The position numbers and the translations under genes are program-made. Shown here piece by piece: positions 55,615-64,000 of a stretch of 64,000 bases of DNA. Each line of letters starts with the position of its first letter. Within the stretch, counting starts at the first letter, position 1. The notes beneath the pieces are model-generated. The model made no database searches and was not told where the DNA came from. It saw only the letters and a program-made list of their open reading frames with translations. The stretch covers positions 62,001-126,000 of the forward strand of contig NZ_JAHXBN010000008.1 of assembly GCF_019924045.1 (NCBI RefSeq). Direction: 5' to 3'. The DNA is from Dyadobacter fermentans. Lineage in GTDB: Bacteria; Bacteroidota; Bacteroidia; Cytophagales; Spirosomataceae.

Positions 55615-56833
55615 GTTTCACACAAACGATCACGACTTTCGACTGATCGGAGAGGGTGGTGGCGAACAGGTAATGGTCGCCACCATCTTTGATTTTCCAC
55701 TTCTTCCTTAATTCTTCGGGCTTTGCGGGGAAATTGCGGGTGGTGATGTTCGCTTTATCTGCTGGAATATGCTGTACAATCTCCCGGATATCGGGCTTGC
55801 AGACGGCCACGATCTTGAAACTGCGGCCGGGGAATGCGCCGACATATTCTTCCGAAGTATATAGCTGGCTGTGCATGGCCAGTTTCTGCACATCAAATCG
55901 CGCGCAAAGCGTTTTGAATGCACCCGCTTTCAGCACCGCGGCGTGTGGTTCATACAAATAGCCCAGTGGCTTCGAATAACCTACCAATGCACTCCGCTCT
56001 TCTTCGCGGTCGAAATCGAGTTGATGAACGGGCTGTCCGGCAGCGTCGATGATGCGGACTTTGATTTTGAAATCCTGCTCCGGCATTTCGCGATCTAGTA
56101 AGAAAAGCAGCTCCTTACACTCCTGTTCATAACCCATTACGTGCACCTCTTTCAATTTTTGGAGCTCTTTGGATGCCAGGTCGATGTCGAGCAGGGGGGA
56201 GGTTTTGATTAAAATGTTTGGGGCTGCGTTTAAAAGTAGTGCTGCGTTTCCAGCAACATCGGGTGTGCAATCGGCCAGCCGCACTACTTTTTCTTTGTTG
56301 GCGTCGCGGCGGGCAGGGTCGGCATAGAGCCAGTCGGCGGTGAGGCCGTTCTGTAATGCGGCCAGCGATTCTGCTGCGTGTACGTGTATGCGTGTGGCGC
56401 CCAGCTGCGCGAAGTTGTACGCGGCCGTGGATGCGACCTGGGGCTGTTGCTCGAAATAGTGGGTTTCGGCAAAGCTGCGGCCCATGTAGTAGCAATCGAT
56501 ACCCATGCCTCCGGTGATGTCGATCAGCGTTTCACCGGAAACGATGCCTGCCTTGTAATGCGCCGTAGCTTCCGATGAGCATTGTTCCACCGATAGGGCA
56601 GGCGGGAATATCAGGTTTTCGTTGGCCGACCATTCCGGTAGTTTTTTCAGCGCTTTCTGTCGCGACTGAATTTGGGCGGCAAGCTTTTTCACATCCACTC
56701 CCCTGAACTTGCCGGCTTTCAGGATCAGCTCGCCGGGATTATCGTGCAGATGCTCGCGGATAAATGCGATCTCGGTTTCCGTTAATCCATTGTGTGCATT
56801 GCCTTCCGCAGCCATTTCATGCCCTTTGCTCAT
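55607..56833 (-). CDS. Class I SAM-dependent methyltransferase with THUMP-like domain
   Basis: The 408-residue cytosolic protein has an N-terminal helical domain, a Rossmann methyltransferase core with motif I LIDITGGMGIDCYY (about 100-113) and YADPARRD (about 173-180, the motif IV position), and a C-terminal region I associate with the THUMP-like domain. Residues near the N-terminus (GKFRGVDVKKLAAQIQSRQKA) fit the Bacteroidota family. It probably methylates RNA or DNA, but the target is unknown. The ATG at 56833 is used; an internal ATG six codons later (56818) is possible. Confidence 0.8.
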   Translation of the reverse strand: MSKGHEMAAEGNAHNGLTETEIAFIREHLHDNPGELILKAGKFRGVDVKKLAAQIQSRQKALKKLPEWSANENLIFPPALSVEQCSSEATAHYKAGIVSGETLIDITGGMGIDCYYMGRSFAETHYFEQQPQVASTAAYNFAQLGATRIHVHAAESLAALQNGLTADWLYADPARRDANKEKVVRLADCTPDVAGNAALLLNAAPNILIKTSPLLDIDLASKELQKLKEVHVMGYEQECKELLFLLDREMPEQDFKIKVRIIDAAGQPVHQLDFDREEERSALVGYSKPLGYLYEPHAAVLKAGAFKTLCARFDVQKLAMHSQLYTSEEYVGAFPGRSFKIVAVCKPDIREIVQHIPADKANITTRNFPAKPEELRKKWKIKDGGDHYLFATTLSDQSKVVIVCVKPI

Positions 56834-57081
56834 TTGTTCAATTAGTTCGAAGCCCGAAAGTACATCTTTTTTACCCAGCGGCGGTAATAGCGGTTCCCCG
56901 GTGACGGATTTTGAAATATTATTAGAATGATAACAATTGCTAATCTTCTGCTATCGATTGATTATCAATAAAATGGCCTGCATGTGTCCGTAATACAGTT
57001 TCTTTGCAAGTAGGACTAACCAAATGAAAATTATAACTTCACAGCCAAATCCTAAATTTCCTGTTAAAACCTTTATTTATC

Positions 57082-58971
57082 ATGAGAATTAAGACCTTTG
57101 AAGAGTACAAGGTTGCTTACCAACAAAGTGTAGACGATCCCGAAGGTTTCTGGGCGGAGGTAGCCCAACAATTTCAATGGCGTAAACCGTGGAAGAAAGT
57201 GCTTAGCTGGGACTTTCAGGAAGCGCGTACAAAATGGTTCGAAGGCGGTGTGATGAACATCACCGAGAACGCTCTCGACCGTCACCTGGCCGAACGCGGC
57301 GACCAGCCTGCGATTATCTGGGAGCCTAACAATCCCGAAGATCAGGCGGTGACGCTTACCTACCATGTATTGTTTGAACAAGTTTGCCGTTTTGCCAACG
57401 TGCTCAAGAAGCACGGTGTAAAAAAGGGCGACCGCATTTGCATATACCTGCCGATGGTACCCGAACTGGCGGTTGCCGTGCTCGCCTGTGCACGCATTGG
57501 CGCGGTGCATTCGGTGGTTTTCGGTGGTTTTTCCGCCAAATCGATCGCCGACCGCATTAATGACGCCGAATGTTCGATGGTAATCACTTCCGACGGTGCA
57601 TTCCGCGGATCGAAAGTGATTCCGATGAAGGATACCGTGGACGAGGCATTGGTACAATGCTCGACGGTGCAGAAAGTGATCGTGCTCACCCGTACCCGCA
57701 CCCCGGTGCATATGCTGAAAGGCCGCGACCTGTGGTGGGAAGACGAAATGAAACAAGTAAACTCGGTATGCCCCGCCGAGCCGATGGATGCCGAGGACAT
57801 GCTGTTCATCCTTTATACTTCGGGCTCAACCGGTAAGCCGAAAGGCGTAGTGCATACCTGCGGTGGTTACATGGTGTACGCGACCTACACATTTGCGAAT
57901 GTGTTCCAGTACGAGCCGGGCGAGGTACATTTCTGTACTGCGGATATTGGCTGGATCACCGGTCACAGCTACATCGTGTATGGGCCGCTTTGCTATGGCG
58001 CTACTTCCGTGGTATTCGAAGGCGTCCCTACTTACCCGGACGCAAGTCGTTTCTGGAAAATCGTTGAAAGACATAAAGTTAACATCCTTTACACGGCACC
58101 AACCGCCATTCGTTCGCTGATGGGCTTTGGTTTGGATTATGTAAAAGGGCATGATTTCTCTTCATTGAAAAAACTGGGTTCCGTAGGCGAGCCGATCAAC
58201 GAAGAAGCGTGGCATTGGTACAAGACCAATATCGGCGGCGATCACTGCCCGCTGGTAGATACCTGGTGGCAGACCGAAAACGGCGGTATCATGATCTCAC
58301 CGCTGGCAGGCGTCACACCGGAGAAGCCGACATTCGCGACATTGCCTTTGCCAGGGATCCAGCCGGTGTTGGTGGATGAAAGCGGTAATGAAATCGAAGG
58401 AAACGGCGTGAGCGGTAACCTTTGTATCAAATTCCCTTGGCCGGGTATTATCCGCACCACCTACGGCGATCATGAGCGCTGTCGCCAGACTTATTTCTCG
58501 ACTTACCCCGGAAAGTATTTCACCGGCGATGGCTGTTTGCGCGATGAGGACGGCTACTACCGCATTACCGGCCGCGTCGACGACGTGTTGAACGTGTCAG
58601 GTCACCGTATCGGTACCGCCGAAGTGGAAAATGCGATCAATATGCACCTGGGTGTGGTGGAGTCAGCCGTAGTAGGTTACCCGCACGACATCAAAGGCCA
58701 GGGTATTTATGCGTTTGTTATTGCCGAGCAGACCTCGGAGGATCCCGATATGTTCCGCAAGGACATCGCGGTGACTGTTTCCCGCATTATTGGCCCTATT
58801 GCCAAGCCCGACAAAATCCAGTTTGTATCCGGTCTGCCCAAAACGCGTTCAGGCAAAATCATGCGCCGGATTCTGAGGAAAATCTCGGAAGGCGATGTGA
58901 GCAACTTAGGAGATACCTCCACATTGCTTGATCCTGCCGTTGTGGAGGAGATCAAGGCAGGGAAGTTGTAA
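57082..58971 (+). CDS. acs: Acetyl-coenzyme A synthetase
   Basis: The 629-residue cytosolic enzyme activates acetate to acetyl-CoA via acetyl-AMP. It has the AMP-binding motif [15 protein letters not shown] (about 243-257), the acetate-pocket region [11 protein letters not shown] (about 393-403), the hinge [19 protein letters not shown] (about 492-510) and the conserved lysine in SGKIMRR (about 592) that is the usual acetylation-controlled site. Length fits the family. It is monocistronic, bounded by a hairpin at 58992. Confidence 0.97.
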   Translation: MRIKTFEEYKVAYQQSVDDPEGFWAEVAQQFQWRKPWKKVLSWDFQEARTKWFEGGVMNITENALDRHLAERGDQPAIIWEPNNPEDQAVTLTYHVLFEQVCRFANVLKKHGVKKGDRICIYLPMVPELAVAVLACARIGAVHSVVFGGFSAKSIADRINDAECSMVITSDGAFRGSKVIPMKDTVDEALVQCSTVQKVIVLTRTRTPVHMLKGRDLWWEDEMKQVNSVCPAEPMDAEDMLFILYTSGSTGKPKGVVHTCGGYMVYATYTFANVFQYEPGEVHFCTADIGWITGHSYIVYGPLCYGATSVVFEGVPTYPDASRFWKIVERHKVNILYTAPTAIRSLMGFGLDYVKGHDFSSLKKLGSVGEPINEEAWHWYKTNIGGDHCPLVDTWWQTENGGIMISPLAGVTPEKPTFATLPLPGIQPVLVDESGNEIEGNGVSGNLCIKFPWPGIIRTTYGDHERCRQTYFSTYPGKYFTGDGCLRDEDGYYRITGRVDDVLNVSGHRIGTAEVENAINMHLGVVESAVVGYPHDIKGQGIYAFVIAEQTSEDPDMFRKDIAVTVSRIIGPIAKPDKIQFVSGLPKTRSGKIMRRILRKISEGDVSNLGDTSTLLDPAVVEEIKAGKL

Positions 58972-58991
58972 TTTTTGATATTGATTTGTGA

Positions 58992-59016
58992 TAGGAGGCC
59001 CCGCCGGGGCCTCCTA
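58992..59016 (+). terminator. Perfect hairpin after acs
   Basis: An 11-bp stem TAGGAGGCCCC / GGGGCCTCCTA with a three-base loop begins 21 bases after the acs stop. The T-run after it is weak, so termination may be aided by the next hairpin. Confidence 0.7.
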
Positions 59017-59017
59017 C

Positions 59018-59048
59018 GTTTCAAAAGGGGCCAAGCCCCTTTTGAAAC
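59018..59048. terminator. Bidirectional hairpin between acs and the FeoB-associated gene
   Basis: A perfect 13-bp stem GTTTCAAAAGGGG / CCCCTTTTGAAAC with loop CCAAG. The inner GGGG/CCCC followed by TTTT acts as a terminator core on either strand, serving the two convergent genes. Confidence 0.75.
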
Positions 59049-59053
59049 AAACA

Positions 59054-59209
59054 TTATTTGATTTTAACCGAACTCACTTTATCGGCAGCGCAACCACACC
59101 CTTTGGCACATCCGCCGCTGTTGCGCCGGTCGAATGCTTTCCAAATCCGCCAGCCCATGTAACCCGCCGCGATCAGAAATAATGCCCAAATGATGATTTG
59201 CTGCTCCAT
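59054..59209 (-). CDS. FeoB-associated Cys-rich membrane protein
   Basis: This 51-residue protein consists of one N-terminal membrane helix (IIIWALFLIAAGYMGWRIW, 5-23), a basic stretch KAFDRRN and a cysteine cluster CAKGCGC (34-40), ending VSSVKIK. Size, topology and the glycine-flanked cysteines match the FeoB-associated Cys-rich family, thought to help ferrous-iron uptake. No feoA or feoB is nearby. It starts 17 bases after the stop of the bacillithiol-transferase-like gene on the same strand and is probably co-transcribed with it. Confidence 0.78.
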   Translation of the reverse strand: MEQQIIIWALFLIAAGYMGWRIWKAFDRRNSGGCAKGCGCAADKVSSVKIK

Positions 59210-59226
59210 AGTTCTTTAACCGCATT

Positions 59227-59763
59227 TTACTGCCAATTGTTCCGCTGTGCCAGCCTGAATGCGTGCTGGTAATGGTGCTCGCTGTGCCATGCATAATTGG
59301 CGATCACCTCGTCGAGACGGAACGACTTTTGTGAACCGGGGTGGAAATAGGTACGTCCCAGGTCATTCTCATCCAGGGAATTCAGGAGCAATACCCAGCG
59401 TAAATGCACGTAACGCAGCAATTGCAGCGACAATTCGACTTGCGCAGTTTTGGCGTCCGGCAATTCGGCCCACAATTGTTCCTCGTAAGGTCTGATCGTT
59501 GGGTTATGCTCCGTCAAAGCCAGCCTGCAACGGGTATAGGCATTAATATGGCTGTCGGCCACGTGGTGGATCAGCTGGCGCACCGTCCAACCGCCGGGAC
59601 GATAAGGGGTATCCAGGCGATGATCGTCCCAATTGCCCAGCAGATTGATAAACTTTGATGGCAATGCGCTGATAATCTGGATATTCGATTTGATCTCGGA
59701 AGGCGTGTAGCTTTCCTGGGATTGAAATTCGCCGATAGGGTATTTGAGTTCGTGCAAGTCCAT
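59227..59763 (-). CDS. YfiT/DinB-superfamily metal-dependent protein (bacillithiol-transferase-like)
   Basis: The 178-residue cytosolic four-helix-bundle protein has metal ligands at the family positions: His66 or His67 in RQLIHHVADSH, and His160 and His164 in WHSEHHYQH. The N-terminal KYPIGEF and the GWTVRQLIHH region match the YfiT group, whose Bacillus member BstA conjugates bacillithiol to electrophiles; some relatives were earlier called metal-dependent hydrolases. Whether this organism makes bacillithiol cannot be seen here. It precedes the FeoB-associated gene. Confidence 0.87.
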   Translation of the reverse strand: MDLHELKYPIGEFQSQESYTPSEIKSNIQIISALPSKFINLLGNWDDHRLDTPYRPGGWTVRQLIHHVADSHINAYTRCRLALTEHNPTIRPYEEQLWAELPDAKTAQVELSLQLLRYVHLRWVLLLNSLDENDLGRTYFHPGSQKSFRLDEVIANYAWHSEHHYQHAFRLAQRNNWQ

Positions 59764-59820
59764 GGTGCGGTACTAATTATGACCGGGTCGCCGGTGCGAT
59801 GAGTGAATGATTGAATGACC

Positions 59821-60003
59821 GAATGATTGATGGGGCATTTATGGTCATTAGTAGTCATTTATAGTCAGGTAGTCATTTGTAGTCAGGTGTGGTTTCGATT
59901 TTGAATGCTAATCATGACTACTACTAATGACAATAAATGACTACTAATGACTAATCATGACTACTAATGACTATTAATGACCACTAATGACAACAAATGA
60001 CTC
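59821..60003. repeat. Degenerate short-word repeat with inverted arms
   Basis: The word GACTACTAATGA and variants recur six or more times in 59913-60003, and its exact reverse complement TCATTAGTAGTC occurs at 59845-59856 with variants up to about 59887. The two arms could fold into a long imperfect hairpin. There is no open frame. It lies between the YfiT-like gene and the inositol monophosphatase gene. Confidence 0.8.
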
Positions 60004-60027
60004 CTTGACTTCCTGACCTTTAATCGT

Positions 60028-60828
60028 TCAGAAATTTTCGCTTATGACCTGAACGAGTTCCGGATGTGCTCCGGGGGCCGCTGCGATAATGTCGCCTCCG
60101 AAAAGGTAGTTGTCGCCGCCGCTGAAGTCCGTCACGATGCCGCCAGCTTCTTTGATGAGCAACGTTCCCGCCGCCATATCCCAGGAGTTCAGGTTGTATT
60201 CGTAAAAACCGTCGAAACGGCCCGCTGCCACATACGCCAGATCTACTGCCGCTGCGCCCATCCGGCGAATGCCGTGCGTCCTTTGCATGAGCAGTTCGAG
60301 AATATACATATAGCGTTTCTGCTTCTCGAAGCGGTAATAGGGGAAGCCGGTTGCCACCAGAGCATCGGCCAGTTGAGGTACCGTCGATATTTTGATATTC
60401 TTTCCATTGCACCAAGCGCCTCCGCCCTGCCAGCCGTAGAACATTTCGTTCAGGCTCGGTTCGTGGATCACGCCCAGGAGCAGCTCCTTTCCGCGCGCGA
60501 GGCCTACACTCACGCAATACACAGGAATGCCATGGATGAAGTTGGTGGTACCGTCGAGCGGATCGATGATCCAGTTCAATGCGTCGGGGTCGGGTTCCTG
60601 GCCGGTGGTACCTTCTTCAGTAATGAAACTGGCTTCCGGCAAGACTTCCTTCAAGCCTGCTACGAGCAGTTTTTCAGCTTCCTTGTCGACATAGGAAACG
60701 AGGTTGTTGAGGTCTTTGTACTCGATTTTGTCACGAGAAAAAAGGGCAGCTTCCTGCTGGATAAATGAGGACGCCTGCCTTACTATTTCAATGGTTTTTT
60801 GTGTCAGCAACTCCAGATCCATACGCAA
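60028..60828 (-). CDS. Inositol monophosphatase family protein
   Basis: The 266-residue enzyme carries the Mg2+-binding motifs of the family: TEEG (70-73), IIDPLDGTTNF (87-97, with Asp89 and Asp92) and SWDMAAG (215-221). These hydrolyse inositol-1-phosphate or related sugar phosphates; SuhB-like roles in rRNA maturation are also known. Its start lies 41 bases inside the DUF4105 gene, so translation is coupled. An alternative ATG two codons later (60822) is equally possible. Confidence 0.93.
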   Translation of the reverse strand: MRMDLELLTQKTIEIVRQASSFIQQEAALFSRDKIEYKDLNNLVSYVDKEAEKLLVAGLKEVLPEASFITEEGTTGQEPDPDALNWIIDPLDGTTNFIHGIPVYCVSVGLARGKELLLGVIHEPSLNEMFYGWQGGGAWCNGKNIKISTVPQLADALVATGFPYYRFEKQKRYMYILELLMQRTHGIRRMGAAAVDLAYVAAGRFDGFYEYNLNSWDMAAGTLLIKEAGGIVTDFSGGDNYLFGGDIIAAAPGAHPELVQVISENF

Positions 60829-62017
60829 TTTCCTTTTGGGGAATTTTTGAAAGTGAATTGTTAATATAGTAAACCCTGATGATCAGCATCGCCAGGATAG
60901 GGATTAACACCAGATTATGCTTTGCGAGGTTACCCGTTGCGCAAAGTAAGAGGAATGCATAAAAAATCAACAGAAATTGAAACCAGCTTGGTTTCCGCTT
61001 TTTCGAAAGCGAGAAAATGAGCGGCATCCACAACGGAAATGCCCAGAGTACATCGTAATTCCAGCTGGTAACGCCGTGGTTGGTACCAAACCATAACAGT
61101 AAGAGAATCCACCCGGCAATGCCCGCAATGCCGAAAAGCACTTTATCGAACACAAAATTGACGCGTTCGGTGCGGATTTGCCAGTAGGTGAATGCTAATG
61201 TCAGGATCGCCAGCGACCAGAAAACGACGGTGGGCGTGATCGGACTCACCGGGGGAGGCGGACTGGCGGTGAATATGGGTCTGGTTGCGGATACCAATGG
61301 CGCAATGCCGGTAGCGGTTTTTACTTTCGCGTCGGCAAATGCCGTAGCGAGATTATCGGGCAGGAAAGTGGCTTGCTCGGGTGTCGCGATTTCGTCCGAA
61401 GGAGCGCCTATCGCCAGGTCCATTCCGAAGTCGGCCCAGGGATTTTGCTTGAATGCGTACAGGTCGATCCACTGGCGGAAGCTCCGTTTTTCTTTGGTGT
61501 AACCATTGTAAATCAGGCTATCGCCGACGGCCGCCTTCAATGCGACGGTCATGCGGGTGGCGCAGTTGTCGTAAAAGAACTTGTACTGATATTCCCGGTT
61601 CTCGGGCAGGTAGTTGTTTTCGAGAAAGTTGTAAAGCCTTTGTTTTTGGGGAATTGAAAGATTCAAAACCTGCTCGGAAATGGAGCGGTTTTCTTCCTGA
61701 TAATGTGCGATCTGATAGGAGAGTGGAGAAACCGAAAGGCTGTACGGCAACGTTCCTCTTAGAAACTTAATGTAAAAATTCCCCTCCTGAAAACTGAATG
61801 TACCATAGTTGAATGCGCGGTCGACGCCCGTCATGGGATCGTAAACCCACAGTACGCTATGCCCGAAGCCGGAATAGAGCTCCTGTCCGGGAGCCACCGT
61901 AACCAGACTGATTTTTGCCGAAGGACTCAAAATGCCAAACTGCGCCCGGGAAACGACCGGCATGACTAGCCAGACAAGGCAGATTAATAGGGCTAATCTT
62001 AAATGTTTAATCCTCAT
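60788..62017 (-). CDS. DUF4105 family membrane protein with permuted-papain-like domain
   Basis: The 409-residue protein has a signal peptide (about 1-25), an extracytoplasmic DUF4105 domain (about 30-175) with a possible catalytic pair His53 in FGHSVLWVYD and Cys153 in FYDNCATR, a Pro/Ala linker, and about five membrane helices (265-390). The Cys/His arrangement is that of an NlpC/P60-like or LRAT-like hydrolase; the substrate is unknown. It overlaps rsmI upstream by 11 bases and the inositol monophosphatase gene downstream by 41 bases. Related proteins are common in Bacteroidota. Confidence 0.85.
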   Translation of the reverse strand: MRIKHLRLALLICLVWLVMPVVSRAQFGILSPSAKISLVTVAPGQELYSGFGHSVLWVYDPMTGVDRAFNYGTFSFQEGNFYIKFLRGTLPYSLSVSPLSYQIAHYQEENRSISEQVLNLSIPQKQRLYNFLENNYLPENREYQYKFFYDNCATRMTVALKAAVGDSLIYNGYTKEKRSFRQWIDLYAFKQNPWADFGMDLAIGAPSDEIATPEQATFLPDNLATAFADAKVKTATGIAPLVSATRPIFTASPPPPVSPITPTVVFWSLAILTLAFTYWQIRTERVNFVFDKVLFGIAGIAGWILLLLWFGTNHGVTSWNYDVLWAFPLWMPLIFSLSKKRKPSWFQFLLIFYAFLLLCATGNLAKHNLVLIPILAMLIIRVYYINNSLSKIPQKEIAYGSGVADTKNH

Positions 62018-62711
62018 CTTCGTCGTTCGATTTTCTCTTTTCGTCGGCTTTCCCAGCCACTACAATCACTATTTCACCTTTTACAGGTTTGTCGCCAAAA
62101 TGCGCGATGACCTCCGTCACGGTCCCGCGCACGTTTTCTTCAAACATTTTACTCAGTTCCCTCGAAACACAAACCTGCCTGTCGGCACCGAAATGCTCGG
62201 AGAACTGCTGCAAGGCTTTCACCAGCCGGTGCGGTGATTCGTAAAAAATCATTGTCCGTTCTTCGTTAGCGAGGTTTTGCAGCCGTGTTTGACGGCCCTT
62301 TTTGTGCGGTAAGAAGCCTTCGAATGTAAACCGGTCGCTTGGCAGGCCGGAATTGACCAGCGCAGGCACGAAAGCGGTGGGCCCGGGCAGGCATTCCACG
62401 GGTACGCCCTCACGTATGCAGGCCCGCACGAGCAGGAAGCCCGGGTCGGAAACGGCCGGCGTACCGGCGTCGGACACCAGCGCCATCGTCTCGCCTTTGC
62501 GGATGCGCTCGACTACGCGCGCGACGGTCTGGTGCTCGTTGTGAATGTGGTAACTCTGTAATGGCTTCGAAATACCGAGGTGTTTGAGCAGGTTCCCCGA
62601 TGTACGGGTGTCTTCCGCCAGGACCGCATCAACGCTTTTCAGCACGTTGATAGCCCTTAATGTAATGTCTTCGAGGTTGCCGATCGGCGTGGGTACTATG
62701 TAAAGTTTCAT
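62007..62711 (-). CDS. rsmI: 16S rRNA (cytidine(1402)-2'-O)-methyltransferase
   Basis: The 234-residue cytosolic enzyme uses SAM to 2'-O-methylate C1402 in the 30S decoding centre. It begins with the family motif [16 protein letters not shown] (4-19), has [11 protein letters not shown] (34-44), and the conserved [14 protein letters not shown] (about 78-91). The tetrapyrrole-methylase fold is complete; the C-terminal tail is short and charged. The start codon overlaps the phhB stop as ATGA, and its end overlaps the DUF4105 start. Confidence 0.96.
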   Translation of the reverse strand: MKLYIVPTPIGNLEDITLRAINVLKSVDAVLAEDTRTSGNLLKHLGISKPLQSYHIHNEHQTVARVVERIRKGETMALVSDAGTPAVSDPGFLLVRACIREGVPVECLPGPTAFVPALVNSGLPSDRFTFEGFLPHKKGRQTRLQNLANEERTMIFYESPHRLVKALQQFSEHFGADRQVCVSRELSKMFEENVRGTVTEVIAHFGDKPVKGEIVIVVAGKADEKRKSNDEDED

Positions 62712-62944
62712 GCGTTGTAAATCCGGTCGATCGCCGCAGCCAGTTTGTGGTCTTTTTCGGTTACGGTGTCGCCGGCATCGTGGGTATTCAATTCAAAACT
62801 GACCTTGTTGTACATATTCGTCCAGTAGGGATGATGATCCATTTCGTTCACAACATCGGCCACTTTGGTCATAAAGGCAAAAGCCGCGCGGAAATCCTTG
62901 AATGAAAAGCTCTTTTTGAGTTTGTTATCTTCTTCCTGCCACAT
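62708..62944 (-). CDS. phhB: 4a-hydroxytetrahydrobiopterin dehydratase
   Basis: The 78-residue protein is a full-length pterin-4a-carbinolamine dehydratase of the short Bacteroidota form, starting [18 protein letters not shown]. The active-site histidines are present in MDHHPYW (His37, His38) and NTHDAG (His55), followed by [13 protein letters not shown]. It recycles the pterin cofactor of aromatic amino acid hydroxylases, none of which is in the window. It heads the overlapping phhB-rsmI-DUF4105-inositol monophosphatase group. Confidence 0.93.
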   Translation of the reverse strand: MWQEEDNKLKKSFSFKDFRAAFAFMTKVADVVNEMDHHPYWTNMYNKVSFELNTHDAGDTVTEKDHKLAAAIDRIYNA

Positions 62945-63249
62945 GGTTTTCGGTGTTTTATTGAATTGGTTTTGCCAAAATACTTATGCCAGGGCTTGCC
63001 GCATCGCTGGCGGCAGGCTGGATTTCTGCACCCGAATATAAGGTTATTCTTCGTGAAATTGTACGCCGACTTAGCCCTTTCAAGACCGATCGAGTATATT
63101 TGAACTTTGACCGGGGTTAAAAGCTTTAGAGAATATACGTGCCGGTTGGGCATGTCGGCCAGAGGCCTCTGAATAGTAAGCACGAAGTATGAGCTTCGCG
63201 CTATTGCATTATAAATTTAAGATAGCTTTCATTCAAGAAGGCAAACATT
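62945..63249. other. Intergenic region between phhB and the OsmC gene
   Basis: No gene is supported in these 305 bases, which separate divergent genes. TATATTTG (63095-63102) matches the -7 consensus on the plus strand but lacks a spaced TTG; it would give the OsmC gene a leader of about 145 bases. A GC-rich inverted pair GCCGC/GCGGC lies near 62999-63012. Confidence 0.35.
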
Positions 63250-63678
63250 ATGAAAGTAGAACTAGTCCGCGTAGATGACGCCTTCCATTTCGAAGGCACC
63301 GGTTCCTCCGAAGTAAAAGTACATACCGACGGCTCGCCTGAAATCGGCGGCCAGAACCTCGGCGTGAGGCCGATGGAGCTGTTGCTGATGGGCCTCGCAA
63401 GTTGCAGCGCCATCGATGTGGTGCTCATTCTCAAAAAGCAGCGCCAGGAAATCACCGATTTCCGCATCGTGGCCGATGGTGACCGCGAGCAGGAGCCGGA
63501 CACTCAGCGCAAGCCGTTCCGTAAAATCCATTTGACATTCAAATTCGCGGGTGTGAACCTCGATGAGGCCAAGATCCAGCGTGCGATCGGACTTTCGATG
63601 GAGAAATATTGCTCCGCAACCGCTCAGCTGGAAGCACTGGCGACTATTACCTATGACGTTGAAATCGCCTCAGTTTAA
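63250..63678 (+). CDS. OsmC family protein
   Basis: The 142-residue cytosolic protein has the two reactive cysteines of the OsmC/Ohr superfamily, Cys52 in [10 protein letters not shown] and Cys121 in [10 protein letters not shown], in the right sequence setting. It belongs to the OsmC-like (YhfA) side rather than Ohr, judging by the [12 protein letters not shown] segment. Such proteins reduce organic or lipid peroxides using thiols. The start codon follows AAACATT, and thyA begins six bases after its stop, so the two are co-transcribed. Confidence 0.92.
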   Translation: MKVELVRVDDAFHFEGTGSSEVKVHTDGSPEIGGQNLGVRPMELLLMGLASCSAIDVVLILKKQRQEITDFRIVADGDREQEPDTQRKPFRKIHLTFKFAGVNLDEAKIQRAIGLSMEKYCSATAQLEALATITYDVEIASV

Positions 63679-63683
63679 ATAAT

Positions 63684-64000
63684 ATGCAACAATACCACGA
63701 CCTGCTGCGCCATATTCTGAAAGAGGGCGTCAGGAAAACCGATCGGACCGGCACCGGCACGATCAGCGTGTTCGGCTACCAGATGCGTTTCGACCTCAGA
63801 AAAGGCTTTCCATTGGTAACGACCAAGAAGGTGCATACCAAATCGATCATCCACGAGCTGTTGTGGTTTTTGCAGGGCGATACCAATATCGGTTACCTGA
63901 AAGAGCACGGCGTGTCGATCTGGGACGAATGGGCTGATGAAAACGGCGACCTCGGACCGGTTTACGGCAAGCAATGGCGGAGCTGGCAAGGTGCCGATGG
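63684..64000 (+). CDS. thyA: Thymidylate synthase, N-terminal part (runs off the right edge)
   Basis: The first 105 residues of a ThyA-type thymidylate synthase are visible: [29 protein letters not shown] with the phosphate-binding Arg, [34 protein letters not shown], and [11 protein letters not shown] at the edge. The enzyme makes dTMP from dUMP with methylene-tetrahydrofolate. The catalytic cysteine lies beyond the window. Its dihydrofolate reductase partner usually follows, but cannot be seen. Confidence 0.97.
   Translation, partial: MQQYHDLLRHILKEGVRKTDRTGTGTISVFGYQMRFDLRKGFPLVTTKKVHTKSIIHELLWFLQGDTNIGYLKEHGVSIWDEWADENGDLGPVYGKQWRSWQGAD

Overview
The window comes from a member of the Bacteroidota, most likely a Cytophagales bacterium close to Dyadobacter or Spirosomaceae. 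I base this on two SusC/SusD outer-membrane pairs, ASPIC/UnbV repeat proteins, a fused MurF-alanine racemase, a DUF2723 membrane protein, acidic surface-lipoprotein signals, the lack of Shine-Dalgarno sites before most genes, and repeated matches to the Bacteroidota -7 promoter box TAnnTTTG. The species call is inference. I see no tRNA, rRNA, insertion sequence, integrase, phage gene or CRISPR array. Most of the window reads as ordinary chromosome.

Layout. 1-1941: the start of a heparinase II/III gene running off the left edge, divergent from a Tat-exported Gfo/Idh/MocA oxidoreductase. 1998-7436: tsaE, alanine dehydrogenase, a 69-bp tandem repeat array, two small conserved genes and an ABC exporter pair. 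7724-10699: a large DUF2723 (GT117-like) membrane protein. 11072-13525: an accessory-looking island with a surface lipoprotein (possible DUF6973 C-terminus) and three tandem paralogous small proteins. 13611-18346: an exported endonuclease/phosphatase, dnaJ and grpE on the minus strand, then queG and a DUF1761 protein.

18716-36601 is the nutrient-acquisition core: two consecutive SusC-SusD-ASPIC/UnbV modules, the second extended by a vanadium-haloperoxidase-like PAP2 enzyme whose start codon overlaps the preceding stop. 36683-44161 holds an outer-membrane barrel protein, a cysteine-cluster protein, a ThuA-like protein, a large SGNH/beta-propeller/cytochrome c fusion and a polytopic membrane protein. 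44414-58971 is mostly housekeeping: gyrB, ppk1, murF-alr, an uspA-like gene and corA, a dicarboxylate/glutamate symporter, an ArsC/Spx-like protein, a THUMP-like methyltransferase and acs. 59054-62944 holds two minus-strand transcription groups: a bacillithiol-transferase-like gene with a 51-residue FeoB-associated Cys-rich protein, and phhB-rsmI-DUF4105-inositol monophosphatase with overlapping ends. The window closes with an OsmC gene and the start of thyA.

The most distinctive items are the lipoprotein plus three-paralog island, the tandem SusCD-UnbV modules with the haloperoxidase, -7 boxes so close to the tsaE and queG start codons that their mRNAs should be leaderless, and three intergenic repeats of different word composition built from a short word and its reverse complement.
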